Assembly: GCF_000237925.1 (NCBI RefSeq)
Contig: NC_031499.1
Location: forward strand, 6,702,195-6,766,194
Direction: 5' to 3'
Source of the DNA: Schistosoma mansoni
Lineage: Eukaryota; Platyhelminthes; Trematoda; Strigeidida; Schistosomatidae
Length of the DNA stretch: 64,000 bases
Shown one piece after another: positions 43,488 to 54,299 of this stretch. The position numbers and the translations under genes are program-made. Below the pieces are notes generated by a model. That model had not been told where the DNA came from, searched no databases, and worked only from the letters and a program-made list of their open reading frames with translations. Position 1 is the first letter of the stretch, and each line of letters starts with the position of its first letter.

Positions 43488-43616
43488 TTATTGAAGCGAG
43501 TTCGAATCTACCAGATATCATCAGTTCCTTTGCGATTATAGGTATGCCTTGCTAACGAGTTTCAACGAGTATGAAACCTAGATCCACAGTTCACTTCTGA
43601 CGACTTTCAACCATCT
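43488..43616 (+). repeat. Degenerate F3-like SINE
   Basis: The order matches F3: gcgagttcgaatctacc, cagttcctttgcgattataggta, ccttgctaacgag, tatgaaacctagatccacagtt. The core is CTAACGAG and stem II is lost, so the ribozyme is dead. Confidence 0.6.
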
Positions 43617-43734
43617 AATATAATAATATTTAAGTATTGTGCCTTAGATAGAAAAAAAATACTGGTCTGGAAATTTATAGACAGCTAACAATTCAAAACC
43701 CATCATCATATGCATTTTCTTTAGCAGTCAAATA

Positions 43735-43984
43735 TCAGTTATGTTGTGGTTTATGCTACTTATGTCTCTCGATATAAGTAGTATGTAACATTCATATCGC
43801 AGAGGCTGAGATTGATGTTCTGGACTTAACTGGCTGGGCTAGGCAGAAAGAAGGACCGACAAGTTCCCTAGATTGCTCCTACGCGTTTAATGCCTCATTG
43901 ATCCGGTCGATAAATCACTGTTCTCTAATTGGAGGTATCATTACGTCACACACTGATAAGGGCACAAGGCCACAAGTTATAACA
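43735..43984 (+). mobile_element. Partial LTR-B copy
   Basis: It covers the 3' half of LTR-B: ttcatatcgcagaggctg, gatgttctggacttaactggctgggc, then ggccacaagttataaca with the expected terminus at 43984. The 5' half is missing or replaced by repeat D sequence. Confidence 0.65.
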
Positions 43985-44283
43985 ATATCTCATTGAAAAG
44001 ATGCGTATTTATTCATTATCTGATCATCATCATCATCACACAACTGAGACAAAGTCAATTGAAGAATAACTTGTTATATCAAAGGAAAAATACTAATCAT
44101 AGTAATTGAAATTCTCAATTAGTAAATGAATACTAGATGGATAGTGAGTTTTTTCTAATTGGCTACTAACTTTACTCCTTATTAGGTGTATTTCTATGGA
44201 ATGGAAACATCTGGAAAAAATTGATTATTCATTGATTAGCTTAAATTTCCCTTTTACAAATTAAGTAGCAAAATATTCCAACT

Positions 44284-44739
44284 GTTGTTTTATTTACCTT
44301 ATTTACGCCTGTTACTCCCAATGGAACATAGGCCGCCGACAAGCATTCTCAAACCCACTCTGTCATGGGACTTCCTTTCTAGTTCTATCCAATGTTTTTT
44401 CATTCTTCTCATGTCTGTCTCCATTTCTCGGTGTAATGTGTTCTTTGGTCTTGCTCTTCTCCTTCGGCCTTCAGGATTCCATGTGAGGGTTTACCTTGGA
44501 CGCAGTTGGGTTCTTTCCTTAAAGTGTATCCTATCCACTTCCAGTGCTTCTTCCTGATCTCTTCCTCCGCTAAAATCTGGTTTGTTGTCTCCCACAGTAG
44601 AATGTCGCTGATAGTGTCTGGCCAACGGATCCGAAGTATCTTGCATAGACAACTGTTGATAAACGCCTGTATTCTCTGGATGATAGCTTTCGTAGTTCTC
44701 CACGTCTCCGCCCCATATAGTAGAACTGTCTTTTTTTTT
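44284..44739 (-). pseudogene. RTE 3' part, LCSIG subfamily
   Basis: Minus-strand C-terminal region from [19 protein letters not shown] to [11 protein letters not shown]-like, then [23 protein letters not shown] and the gcgtaaataagg tail. It is of the subfamily ending [12 protein letters not shown] rather than SSTRGNRRK. Truncated at 44739 by an A/T run. Confidence 0.75.
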
Positions 44740-44962
44740 AAAAAAAATTGTTCTATTTAGTGAGTAAAATATCACAAAAAGTTGTTCAATTTTTGTTTCT
44801 TGAACATCTTCTGTACTAAATTAATGCAGAGTTAGGGCGGATGTGTATAAGAACGATCGAATACGTTCTTTATATGTGTTCAAGATTGACTTCTTGCTTT
44901 TGATTCAAGCCTTTTTGGTTACCACATAGTTTCTCAGTTTATACTAACTAACATTACAGTAG

Positions 44963-45387
44963 AGATGGATGGTAGCTAGCAGTGGAATCCAGGACGCGCG
45001 TTTCGTCCTATTTGGGACTCGTCAGCTAGATGTACCTGCATCTCAGAGTTAATGTTCACTCTGGGACTCGAACCCAGTACCGTTCGCTTCAAAAGCCATC
45101 GCGTTATCCACTCAGTCCCAGAGTGAACATCAACTCTGAGATGCAGGTACATTCAGCTGATCAGTCCCGAATAGGCCGAAACGCAAGTCAAACTGGATCT
45201 CATAGCTAGCCACTATTGTTTTATTTACTTTACTTACGCCTGTTACTCCCATCTTTGCTCAGAATGCTTGTGAATTAAGGCTATATCGAGGGAATACTCA
45301 CAGTATGCACATATGCCAATAAGAGACTGATCAATCGCAGTCCTAAAAATGAATTGGAAGATTCAAACAAACAATACTAAGTGAATT
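44963..45387. repeat. F1 hammerhead-SINE inverted composite
   Basis: A 425-bp insertion flanked by the 14-bp duplication taacattacagtag (44949-44962 and 45388-45401). The minus half (44963-45118) has an intact ribozyme (44987-45031) and the tRNA-like head. The plus half (45117-45215) has head-ribozyme linker and a broken ribozyme (CTGATCAG). It then carries a 35-bp scrap matching the RTE 3' end at 44284 (tttacttacgcctgttactccc), and F1 resumes (45252-45387). Confidence 0.85.
44987..45031 (-). ncRNA. Type I hammerhead ribozyme (F1), intact core
   Basis: On the minus strand stem I is atctag with ctggat (one G-U pair), the core is CTGACGAG (45018-45025) and CGAAAC, stem II is GTCC/GGAC, stem III is ACGCGCGT, and the triplet is GTC. 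Confidence 0.75.
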
Positions 45388-45589
45388 TAACATTACAGTA
45401 GGTTGAGAAATTATGACTGTCAGATAAAAATATGATATCAATAAGTTGTATTATTTAATAATGAACCAAACAACGGGGAGAGATGTGAAACTCTCAGTTG
45501 TACTATACACAGTTTATTTATTTAAACACATGAACTTTGGTACAAGGAGATACAAAATTTATGCACCACACAAATCATTCGATTTATGT

Positions 45590-45892
45590 GAGTGCTGGAA
45601 TGCTGCCCCAGGCGCCAAAACTGAAGCAGATGGTTTTCTTTGAGTGACACTAACTGAGCCTTTGACCTGAAGATCTAATACACAAGGCAGTGGAGCAACA
45701 TAAGGAGATATATTCTCATGGTAGTCGGTGACCCACAGTAGTTTCATACGCCATTTTTCCCTCAAGATCCTGTAACCCATGTCAGCCATTCGTTTAGAAT
45801 CAGGGTTTTCCAACTTCCCTAAGTGGATCTTCCATATCGATTAACCCGCCTAAATCACTGAATATTCGCTTTTCGTCCTCTCAATCCGTTTG
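45590..45892 (+). repeat. Dispersed repeat E (copy 2)
   Basis: Diverged copy of 1846-2180: gaagcagatggtt, gagcctttgacctgaag, ggtttt.ccaact.ccctaagtggatcttcc and attcgcttttcgtcctctca are shared. The last 120 bp of copy 1 are absent. Confidence 0.6.
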
Positions 45893-46257
45893 AAACTTTA
45901 GACAATATAACCCAGATAGTTTTATTCTTCATTTTCATTATTTCATACCTTTCTTTTTCATTTATCTCATCTTCCTCTTAATTTTCCAATAGTACGATTG
46001 CAAGCTATTTGATTGACAGTGACCATATTGTGGAAGTTTCCATGTCTTTCAAGATAACTAATAAATAAAGAACGTTAAATTTAATATGCTTTGCTGAAGT
46101 AGTTACCATAAAAGGAATATAAACCGAATCTAAATATCCAAAAGGAGTCAGTTGTCAATATCGTTTAGACGCGGTGACTTCATTTTTCTCATAACACTAG
46201 TTATTAATTCCAACTTCTTGTCGGATCTGTATTTAGTTGATCAAATGATTTTATTTT

Positions 46258-46447
46258 ATATAGTTGAAATCATGAGTCAATTGAAGCTAGACCACCTTGG
46301 AAAACCTGGAAGCACTGGACGGCCGTTTCACCCGAGTACAGGACTCCTCAGCAGTGTGAATCCACGGTCCCGCCTCTCAGAATTCAAACTCAGGACCTAT
46401 CAGTCTCATGTGCAAGCGCTTAACCACTAGACCACTGAGCCGACCGA
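46258..46447 (-). repeat. F2 SINE
   Basis: Minus-strand tail, ribozyme (CTGAGGAG kept; GGTGAAAC instead of GACGAAAC; stem III ACGGCCGT) and tRNA-like head down to ggctcagtggtctagtgg. Leader absent. Confidence 0.7.
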
Positions 46448-46449
46448 AC

Positions 46450-46785
46450 TAATTCCTCCTCCCTCTATCACATCCTTATATGCAATCTTTCTTTGATATT
46501 TTATTGTCGGATACATTAAATGATAATCAACAATCTAATACAGTTGTCATAGATACTGATTATCTCAATGATTCATTATCTAATAATGAGGTTCAGAATA
46601 AATTCAAGGAAACTGTTTCAGAAGAATCATACACTGGTGACCTAAAATCAAATATCGTCGATCCTCGCGTTCTACTCAGTTCTGGTGGATGCTCTGGTAA
46701 ATGCGACAAATATGTTTTAAAAAATTTCACATTAATGGTAACTTGTGTATATGAGGATCCAACATTATTTCATGGGGGAGGATAA
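46450..46785 (+). CDS. Unidentified open reading frame, possible exon
   Basis: The frame is open for about 112 codons (Met at 46480; open from 46453) and ends in a stop at 46783-46785. It reads MQSFFDILLSDTLNDN, a serine/asparagine-rich middle, then SSGGCSGKCDKYVLKNFTL. Unlike most frames here it does not match any retroelement in the window and lies in non-repeated sequence between a SINE and a solo LTR. A GT after CACATTAATG (46740) could be a splice donor. I do not recognise the protein. It may be a remnant exon or chance in AT-rich DNA. Confidence 0.3.
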
Positions 46786-46840
46786 ATTTAGGAAATTTAA
46801 AATCCGGAAATCAACTCCGGATCTTTCAAAAGAGGGAAGG

Positions 46841-47191
46841 TGTAAGGATGACTCGTTGGCAAACTCAAAGAAGCCTCAAGAAGCCAAGAAAGAGTCGAAG
46901 ACATTCCATCCAATCACCACTAGGGGAACATTCTAGAATGTCGACGTGTAGCTTCCCTATAGGATGAATAAGAAGGCCTCCCTATGTGTCTATTGGCTGT
47001 CCGAAATGATGATATACTCTCAGTCAAAAACTGTAAATACATAAGATTTTTGTACTATAGTTGATATTGTTTGGAATAACATTCCTACTTACTAGTCTTC
47101 TGTCTTCTCATTTTGCAACTTGGGAGGGTTCTAGCGTTCGAGTGATCAAGTTATACGCGACATACTAAGAATCTAAGTTCGAGATATAACA
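46841..47191 (+). mobile_element. Solo LTR, family LTR-C, copy 4
   Basis: 351 bp, TGTAAGGATGAC...GATATAACA, with ggaataacattcc as polyadenylation context. The TATA box is weakened (ctgtaaatac). The flanks gaagg and attat do not match, so its target duplication is lost or one flank was rearranged. Confidence 0.75.
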
Positions 47192-47205
47192 ATTATAATC
47201 ATTGA

Positions 47206-47324
47206 AGTAACTACTTCTATGAATCCGGTGTTCATCTTGTTGTGCTAATGAGGTATAGTAACTTGGAACGATGTATGCATATGTACCTAGTACGACGTTG
47301 TAGCTGACTGACTGACATTCATCT
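47206..47324 (-). repeat. Repeat G fragment
   Basis: The reverse complement matches the first 120 bp of repeat G (gtcagctacaac, cacaacaagatga, gaattcatagaagtagttacttc). It directly follows the LTR-C copy, separated by only 14 bp. In the 7.7-8.1 kb region LTR-C and repeat G are also neighbours. Confidence 0.6.
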
Positions 47325-48010
47325 TTTGTTTCTACACAATTTTGTTACTGTATTGTTAGTTTTCATTCAAGAGTGTTCATATATATTCAGTCTATAACTG
47401 TTCACATTGTTTAACAACTATATGAACACCACTTGTAGTTAGTTCAACCTTATTACTCTTTTCATTCATCTTCATTAATGAGTACTTTTTCAATAGAATA
47501 CAATTATGTTTTCATATGTAAACACTTGATAAGCGATTACGTAATTCATGTATGAAATAAGCGAGGATTGTTGACTTCGTTAAATAGTACCTTTTTGAAG
47601 AGGTTTTTGTCAATAACTCAACTATTAGGAAGAAAAAACAAGTAGGATGATGAATTCTGAGAAGATATTCAAAGAAATATTGAAAATGAAAGTAATGAAT
47701 GTGTATAACAAGTTGATCAGTGTATGTGTATGTGTGTTTAACAACCAACGACGAGACTGTAACTTATAAATGACCTTTGAGCGGCGCTAGAGTGATCTTG
47801 AGAGTCTCCACCTAATAACTAGAACCAAATGAGAGTTATAAACCAGTATGAGGAATTAGATCTGGGTTATTCAACACAAACTGAGATCAGCTATAATGCC
47901 AAAACTCTATTTTAGTCAAATAGACGAGTGAATATTGAACCGAAATCAGAGATCTGTTATCTTATATCTGATTGGTTAGTTCATAAATCATAGTATCGCT
48001 CAATCAACGG
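47325..48010. other. AT-rich spacer, no feature
   Basis: Short open frames only. No recognised repeat. Confidence 0.5.
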
Positions 48011-48011
48011 A

Positions 48012-48304
48012 GGAAGATTCCAGTGGAGGAAGAAATTAGGAAGAAGCGTTGGAAGTGGATAAGGCACACTTTGAGGAAAGTACCCAATTGCGTTACAAGA
48101 CAAACCCTCACATGGAATCCTGAAGGTCAAAAGAGAAGAGGAAGACCAAAGAACACATTACACCGAGAAATGGAGACAGACATGAGAAGAATGAACAAAA
48201 GTTGGATGGAACTATAAAGGAAGGCCCATGACAGAGTGGGTTTGAGAATGCTGGTCGGTGGCCTATGCTCCATCGGGAGTAACAGGCGTAAGTAAGTAAG
48301 TAAG
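48012..48304 (+). pseudogene. RTE 3' end, LCSIG subfamily
   Basis: [37 protein letters not shown], then a stop in WMEL*RKA, then [16 protein letters not shown]-like sequence and (TAAG)n at 48290-48304. Strongly 5'-truncated. It is close in sequence to 51352-51654. Confidence 0.85.
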
Positions 48305-49012
48305 CGATCACCTGATAGTTGGTTCATGATTCTTCCTTTTAATATTTGCGCATCTTAATGAAAAGCACTGAACGTACAAACTAAAGATTTTCAGGATTTT
48401 GTTGAATAACGTCAATGGGTTTAGTTGAAGAGGTTTTTGTGGAGAAGTTTTGAGTTTGTAGATTGTATGCATTGTGTATGGATTGCAGTTAGGGTACCAC
48501 TAAAAAAACAGGGGGCATCAAATAAATTTTTCGTCATCTGCTATAAATCCTTAGAGGTATGGACTGAAGACCCAATCAAGGACTAGACTCAAGACTATTA
48601 GTTCTCATAGAGAACATCCAACCATCAAAACCTCTAGGTGGATTTTTAGTATTAAGATTCATGGTTGGGATTACTGGTGAATCCAATATAACAATCCAGT
48701 GACCGCTGATTTGTAATGATACCCCAACTAAGGTTATTGTTTGACAAATACCAACTTCAGAGGGTTAAACTTTAGCAATGAATATTTTCCTTGGTTATTC
48801 AATGAAAGGATCTAGTCGACTTCAGTTTATAATGGAAATGTTGTATAGACTAACAAATTTCCATTTCAAACAACCTAAACTAAACTATTTTTGACGTATA
48901 TCAAGACAAGCATATTGGATATATGTTCGTATTTACACAAACAAACTTATACCATCATACGATTCAAGTGTGATGTGATGTTCAAATTTCTATAGACGAA
49001 TAGTGTCAGAAC
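48305..49012. other. AT-rich spacer, no feature
   Basis: No gene or clear repeat. A ttgaagaggtttttgtgg near 48424 faintly resembles the F2 outer tail. Confidence 0.5.
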
Positions 49013-49022
49013 GCAGGAATAC

Positions 49023-49470
49023 TTACTTACTTACTTATTTATACCTGTTACCCATTGTGGAGGAGTATAGGCAAACCACCAACATTCTACATCCAACTCT
49101 ATCCTGGATAATCCTTCACAGTTGTTTCCAGTTTTCATTCATCCTTTTCATATCTGCTTCTGTTTCCCGGCGTAATGTGTTCTTTGTCCTTTCTCTTTTC
49201 CGTTTCTATTCACGATTCCAAGTTAGGTCTTGCCTTGTGATGCAAATTGGCGATTTCCGTAATGTATGTTTTCCTAATATTGTCTTCAGATGGAAGTTGG
49301 TTTGTTCTCTCCCACAGTAAAATGTTGCTGATGATATCCGGTCAAATCCTCTTGTAGTTCTTCTAGGGTTACTGCCTGTTACAAGATCGAATAAAGTAGG
49401 AGGGTTGGGCATGTGGTTACCAACCCCATATCATAGGAAACAACCTTGTTAAAAAACGCTAACCAGTACA
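49023..49470 (-). mobile_element. RTE insertion with inverted 5' segment (twin-priming structure)
   Basis: Flanked by the 9-bp duplication caggaatac (49014-49022 and 49471-49479). 49023-49355 is the RTE 3' end in minus orientation with the (CTTA)n tail next to the left duplication. 49356-49470 is the RTE 5' leader in plus orientation (gggttactgcctgtt, gggttgggcatgtgg, aacgctaacca). The middle of the element is missing. This is the classic layout of a LINE insertion with 5' inversion. Confidence 0.8.
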
Positions 49471-49589
49471 CAGGAATACCTTACATCAATTCGAATGCTG
49501 TTCATATGCTTCATACATGTAGAAAATGACTTGTATTTGAATGTTCTATGAACTTTTACAACTGAATTACTCGACACAAATCACAAAGC

Positions 49590-49850
49590 GAGGACGCACA
49601 TGTGGAGAAAATCTGTGTTCTCATCCTCTTTTCTTCGATCTTCTTAACCTTCTGCCACCAGATATTTCACTTTCTATGGATGATACATACAACTCGTATT
49701 TATCGACATCGGTAGCACACATCATAATGTATTATAAAGACAAATCAAATCCAGAACACCAATCTCAGCCTCTGCGGTCTGAATCAATGATTTCAAACAT
49801 ACTGTGTTTATATACCAACCGAATAACTTTGTTTCCGTTGAAGCTGTAAC
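49590..49850 (+). repeat. Repeat D (copy 2) joined to an LTR-B fragment
   Basis: 49590-49735 parallels the minus strand of 43018-43290. 49745-49835 is LTR-B in reverse (cagaacaccaatctcagcctctg..gtttatataccaa). The 102-codon frame across both is therefore composite and not a gene. Confidence 0.55.
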
Positions 49851-50084
49851 TTAATGTATCATTTGGTACAATGCTAATAAGTTTAAAACTGTAACAAAAC
49901 AGCCATCAAGTATTTTCTGGTTTTTAATGATTCTCTATTAGTAGTTTTTATTTCATTTTGAAAATTACTTATAAGTAGTATATTTCTAAATGAAGTAACC
50001 TTTAATGAAACTACTTAACACTTCCAACTTTGATAAATATTACAAGAAAGTCTTATCTGCAGAATAGGGGCTTGTGGAGATTGT

Positions 50085-50260
50085 AGTAATCTAATAGTTG
50101 AATTTACGAGCCGGGTTCGAGTCCCGCATGTTAAGTCGTGGATTCACACTACTGTGGAGTACCACACTAGGACAAAACGGCCGTCCAGTGCTTCCAAGTT
50201 TTCCATGATGGTCTAGCTTAGTTCAACTCATGAATTCAACTCTTAAAATCTTGTCTGTTT
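50085..50260 (+). repeat. Degenerate F2 SINE
   Basis: B-box region (ggttcgagtcccgc), ribozyme remnant (CTGTGGAG, GACAAAAC, ACGGCCGT) and tail. Both core boxes are mutated. Confidence 0.65.
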
Positions 50261-50364
50261 GCTCTAACTGACTAATTATGTATGTTAATCACCTTATCTA
50301 ATAGGATGTTTATAATCTACCTTAAATTCCAATAACATAACCAAAATGGTTGATATACGTATTT

Positions 50365-50590
50365 TGGTTGGTCTATCGGTTAAGTGCTCTGGCACGAGAC
50401 TGGTAGGTCCTGGGTTCGAATCTCGCGAGTGCGGGATCGTGGATGCGCACTGCCACCGAGGAGTCCCATAATAGGACGAAACGGCCATCAAGCAGTGCTT
50501 CCAGGTTTTCCATGGTGGTCTAGCTTCAATTGACTCATGATTTCAACTACGAAAAATACCGAAATCTCCACAAAACCCCTTCTTAAGTAA
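50365..50590 (+). repeat. F2 SINE
   Basis: Head (ggttggtctatcggttaagtgc; gggttcgaatctcg), ribozyme with a small insertion (cactgccaccgaggag) and another after ggcc (atcaag), then a full tail ending aaaaccccttctt. The two insertions break the ribozyme; the rest is well kept. Confidence 0.75.
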
Positions 50591-50767
50591 ATGATAATTA
50601 TCTTAGAATTCATGTGCCAAGTGTATTACACGATGAGAAAACGATGTCAGAAGAGCAAATCTATGCAAAAGGGTTTATAAATAAAAATGTATGTCAGTCA
50701 CTTTTGGAAAACTTGCTTTATTATGATATCTATTGTATATAAAAACAAGTCAGATATATTTTTTAGG

Positions 50768-50925
50768 AGAAGTGGATAGTGATTAGAAGTGGAACTCAGA
50801 ATGAGCTATTCATTCTATTCGAGACTTGTTAGCCTGATTGAGTTGATGTTCACTCTTGTAATTCGAACCCAGTGTCTTTCACCCTAAGATGCGAATACGT
50901 AATCCACTAAGCTAATAATGAATTA
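50768..50925 (-). repeat. Degenerate F1 SINE
   Basis: Reverse F1: gtggatagtgattagaagtggaactc, decayed ribozyme, linker (gttgatgttcactctt), head (aattcgaacccagtg; acgtaatccactaagcta). Confidence 0.6.
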
Positions 50926-51351
50926 CAATTTATCCTCGTAGAGTAAGTCAAGAAATGACTGGACTCCGTAGCCAAGGGGGATAGTACGTTGGCGTTTCAA
51001 GCAAAAGGCACTGTGTTTAATCCATTCAAGTCAAACATCAACACAGATCCAGTTGAATCTAACTTATGACTCCTAAAAGAAGAATAAAACACAAGTTCTA
51101 CATTCCATTTCTGAATACTATTCACTTCTGCCTAAAATTCCATGTGTTTGGTAGCAATATCAAAGGGTTTGTCATAGAATGTACATAGATTAAAATAAGC
51201 TTATCATTACCAGTCTTTAATACCTACAATAGGGAATTCATTCTATGAATGTATGTTTAGAGTATTCTCGTTAATTCATTCAATTAGACTTTGCATCCAT
51301 ATACTTTTAACCGTTATGGTTGTTGATCATCATTTTTGTAAGTCATTGTAT

Positions 51352-51654
51352 TACTGTGGGAGACAACAAACCAGATTCCAGGGGAGGAAGAAATCAGCAA
51401 GAAGTGCTGGAAGTGGATAAGACACACATTGAGGAAATCACCCGACTGCGTCACAAGGCAATCCCTCACATGGAATCCTGAAGGTCAAAAGAGAAGAGGA
51501 AGACCAAAGAACACATTACATCGAGAAATGGAGACAGACATGAGAAGAATGAACAAAAGTTGGATACAACTAGAAAGGAAGGCTCAGGACAGAATGGGTT
51601 GGAGAATGCTTGTCGGCGGCCTATGTTCCATTGGGAGTAACAGGCGAAAGTAAG
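51352..51654 (+). pseudogene. RTE 3' end, LCSIG subfamily
   Basis: Open for 74 codons from 51429: [30 protein letters not shown], then [30 protein letters not shown] and stop. Upstream [15 protein letters not shown] is in the same frame. The tail is gcgaaagtaagtg, so the TAAG run is short. Confidence 0.85.
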
Positions 51655-51744
51655 TGATGTTATAAAGGTAATACATCTATTTGACTTAATGACAAATAAT
51701 ATCACTGTTTAAACTACTTTATAATGTATATTACTTTTTAATTA

Positions 51745-51830
51745 TATCTAGCAGTGAAACTCTGAATGTGTATTTCGTCCAAGATCTCATTTACTAGACG
51801 TAGATGAATCTCATTCTCGATGTTCTTTAT
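51745..51830 (-). repeat. Degenerate F1 SINE fragment
   Basis: ctagcagtgaaactctgaatgtgtatttcgtccaagatctcat recalls the F1 ribozyme in reverse. Low identity. Confidence 0.4.
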
Positions 51831-52039
51831 TAGAGAATCTAATCCAATACTTAGAACTTTAAATACTTATGCTTTATCTAATATATTAGTGAGTGAAAGC
51901 TGACATGAATGTTATCTGTGAGTTCTAATGTTTCTGAAACGATAGGCACCGGATTTGAACCTAAACATTAATATGAGTGAGCTACAGGTACAACCATATG
52001 CCAGTTACCCACCGAAAACAATGGAATATAGTTGTACAA

Positions 52040-52225
52040 TATCATGGTTTGGTTGAAGTTAGATATCAATGCCACCGGATGTCAACTCAGTGATAAATCG
52101 CATAATATCAAAGGTCTAAGGTTCAAGTCCCAAGTAATGTTGAGAAGTCCTATACTAGAAGGAAATGCCCATCCAGTGTTTTCAGGTTTACAATGGTGCT
52201 TCAACATTGATTAGTTCATAATTTA
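52040..52225 (+). repeat. Degenerate F2 SINE
   Basis: Leader (ggttgaagttagatatcaatgccaccggatg), head (aggttcaagtccc), ribozyme remnant (gagaagtcc...aaggaaat) and tail. Not foldable as a hammerhead. Confidence 0.55.
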
Positions 52226-52544
52226 AATTGGATAACTGTTTACCAATATGGATTTACAACATATATTACTGATAAGATTATAATGGTTTCTATTTCAGTA
52301 TGAACTCATTTAATCGGTTCATTCATTCATCCATTCATTCATCTATCCAACTTAATTTGAATCAACATATATAATAATTTGATTGTATATTATTTAGGTT
52401 GCTTATTTTAAATGTTTAAGTTCAAAATAAGTTCAATGATTCTTTAGAATAACAGTCAAATAACGATAGATATTGTTTGTTTAGGCTAGAATGAACAACT
52501 TTATTCTTTCATAAGTTGGTTTTGTCAGATATGTATCAACTCTA

Positions 52545-54205
52545 AGGTTACTGACGGTGCCAAGACTGAGTAAAAAGGGAGGGTTGGATATGAGGTCATC
52601 AACCCCATCCCATGGAAAACTAAGCTTACCAGAATAAACAAATCAAACTATTTAAACTCTATACTCTGAGTTGAAGGAAGAATTGTGACGCCTGATAATG
52701 AAAGCCAAGATCCTTTTGGACGTCATGAGGCCGATGTTCTTTCTAACAACCAGAGCAACAACTATTATAAATACATGAAATGTTCGGACAATGTTGGTGA
52801 CCGGGAGGATCAATCAATTAGCTACAGAAATGAGGAGATACAAATTGGCGAGTTTTAGAATTAGCGAAACCCATTGGACATAAGTTGAACAGAAAAGATT
52901 AGATTCGGAAGAGATACTTTTGTGCTGTGGTCTTGAAAAAAAGATGCTTCACTCACATAATAACTTGGAATGATGCTGTCCAAGGAAGCGCGAAAAGTAT
53001 TTACAGGACGGGAATCTCATGGATTCAAGATTATCAAAGCATATTCCATAATAAAGAAGGAGGGGATCACAATGAATGTTATCCAATGTTATGCACCCAC
53101 CAATGACAGCAACGACGACAATAAAGATCAGCTCTACTCGAGTCTGCAATCAATCATAGCGAAGTAACCAAGAAATAACCTAACCATCCTGATGGGAGAT
53201 CTAAATGCTAAAGTCAGAGCGGACAACATAGGATATGAAGATATCATGAGACGGCATGGACTGGCTGAGAGACCGAAAATGGTGAGAGATTTGAAAATTT
53301 ATGTGCATTCAACAAAATGGTTATAGGTGGCGTAATACTGCACCACATACGCATATGCAGAGCTAAACGAGTCTCACCGGATTACACTACAAAGAAGTAC
53401 ATCGATCATATTTGTATCACTAAACAATTCAGAAGGTCAATGGGAGACGTGATAACCAGTTGAGATGACGTGGTTTCAGATCACCGTCTTGGTTATGAAT
53501 GAATAGGTATCGAAACCCTTGACAATATTCAAGAGAGTAAGAGAAGAAAACAGCAATCAACAAAAGCTGTGAAAGAGCAGATGAAGTAAAGGCGTGGGCG
53601 GAATACACAGAGGTAAACAAACAAATAAATAAGAGAATTAGAGGCTATGAACAGAAATACGTGGAAGACCTAGAAACGACATCTGAAAAGGCTGCAAAGG
53701 AAAGAAATATGAGACAACTATAGGATAGAACGAATAAACTAGTAGGGAAATATAGTAAAGGAGAGAGACCAGTAAGTCAAGGACAAGAAAGCAGGCTAGC
53801 CAGTCACTGAAGTTCAACAAGAGTGGAACAGGTGGTTAGAGCATTTTGAACAACTCTCGCAATAGACCAGTTCCATTGATGAAGCCACCAAACGTCGAAG
53901 CAACACACTCACACATTCGTATACCTGTCACTGGCTGGAACAATGATGAAGGAAATCAGTATGATGATGAGACAAATGAAGAGTGGGAGAACAACAGAAG
54001 GACCGACCGACCGACCGGTCGACTGACCGACTGTCCTGACAACATACGAGTTGAAAGATTGAAGTGAGACATCAGAGTAAGTGCAAAGATGGTAGAGGTT
54101 CTGTTGAGAATGATTTAGGAGTAGGAAGAAGTAGTGGTGAATTGACTGGGAAGAAGGATAGGTGATGAAGATGCGAAGAAGATAAGATGTGAGGAAGTGA
54201 GGTAG
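52545..54205 (+). pseudogene. RTE, near full-length decayed copy, 5' two-thirds
   Basis: 5' leader (52545-52670), then the endonuclease: TRATTIINT.NVRTML, ESHGFKIIKAYSIIKKEGITMNVIQCYAPTNDSNDDNKDQLYSSLQSIIAK, LTILMGDLNAKVRADN (GDLNAK catalytic motif), SDH remnant near 53480, the basic linker, and the start of the RT domain (54030-54200, DNI..E.LK). Many stops and frameshifts are present. With 54300-55500 it forms one element of about 2.95 kb. Confidence 0.85.
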
Positions 54206-54214
54206 TGGGGGCAG

Positions 54215-54287
54215 GGGCCTGTGGAGCAATGGATAACGCGCCTGACTACGGATCAGGAGATTCCAGGTTCGAATCCTGGGAGGCTCG
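54215..54287 (+). tRNA. tRNA-Arg(ACG) within an RTE relic
   Basis: 73-nt gene: acceptor GGGCCTG/GAGGCTC plus discriminator G, D arm AGC..GGATAACGC, anticodon stem CCTGA/TCAGG with anticodon ACG at 54248-54250, and T arm CCAGG/CCTGG around TTCGAAT. One acceptor pair, the last, is G-G instead of G-C. No T4 run follows for about 190 nt, so the usual Pol III terminator is missing. It sits where the RTE RT domain should be continuous, so it was inserted there or copied in. It could be a functional gene or a young pseudogene. Confidence 0.85.
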
Positions 54288-54299
54288 ATTGGCTTCTCA

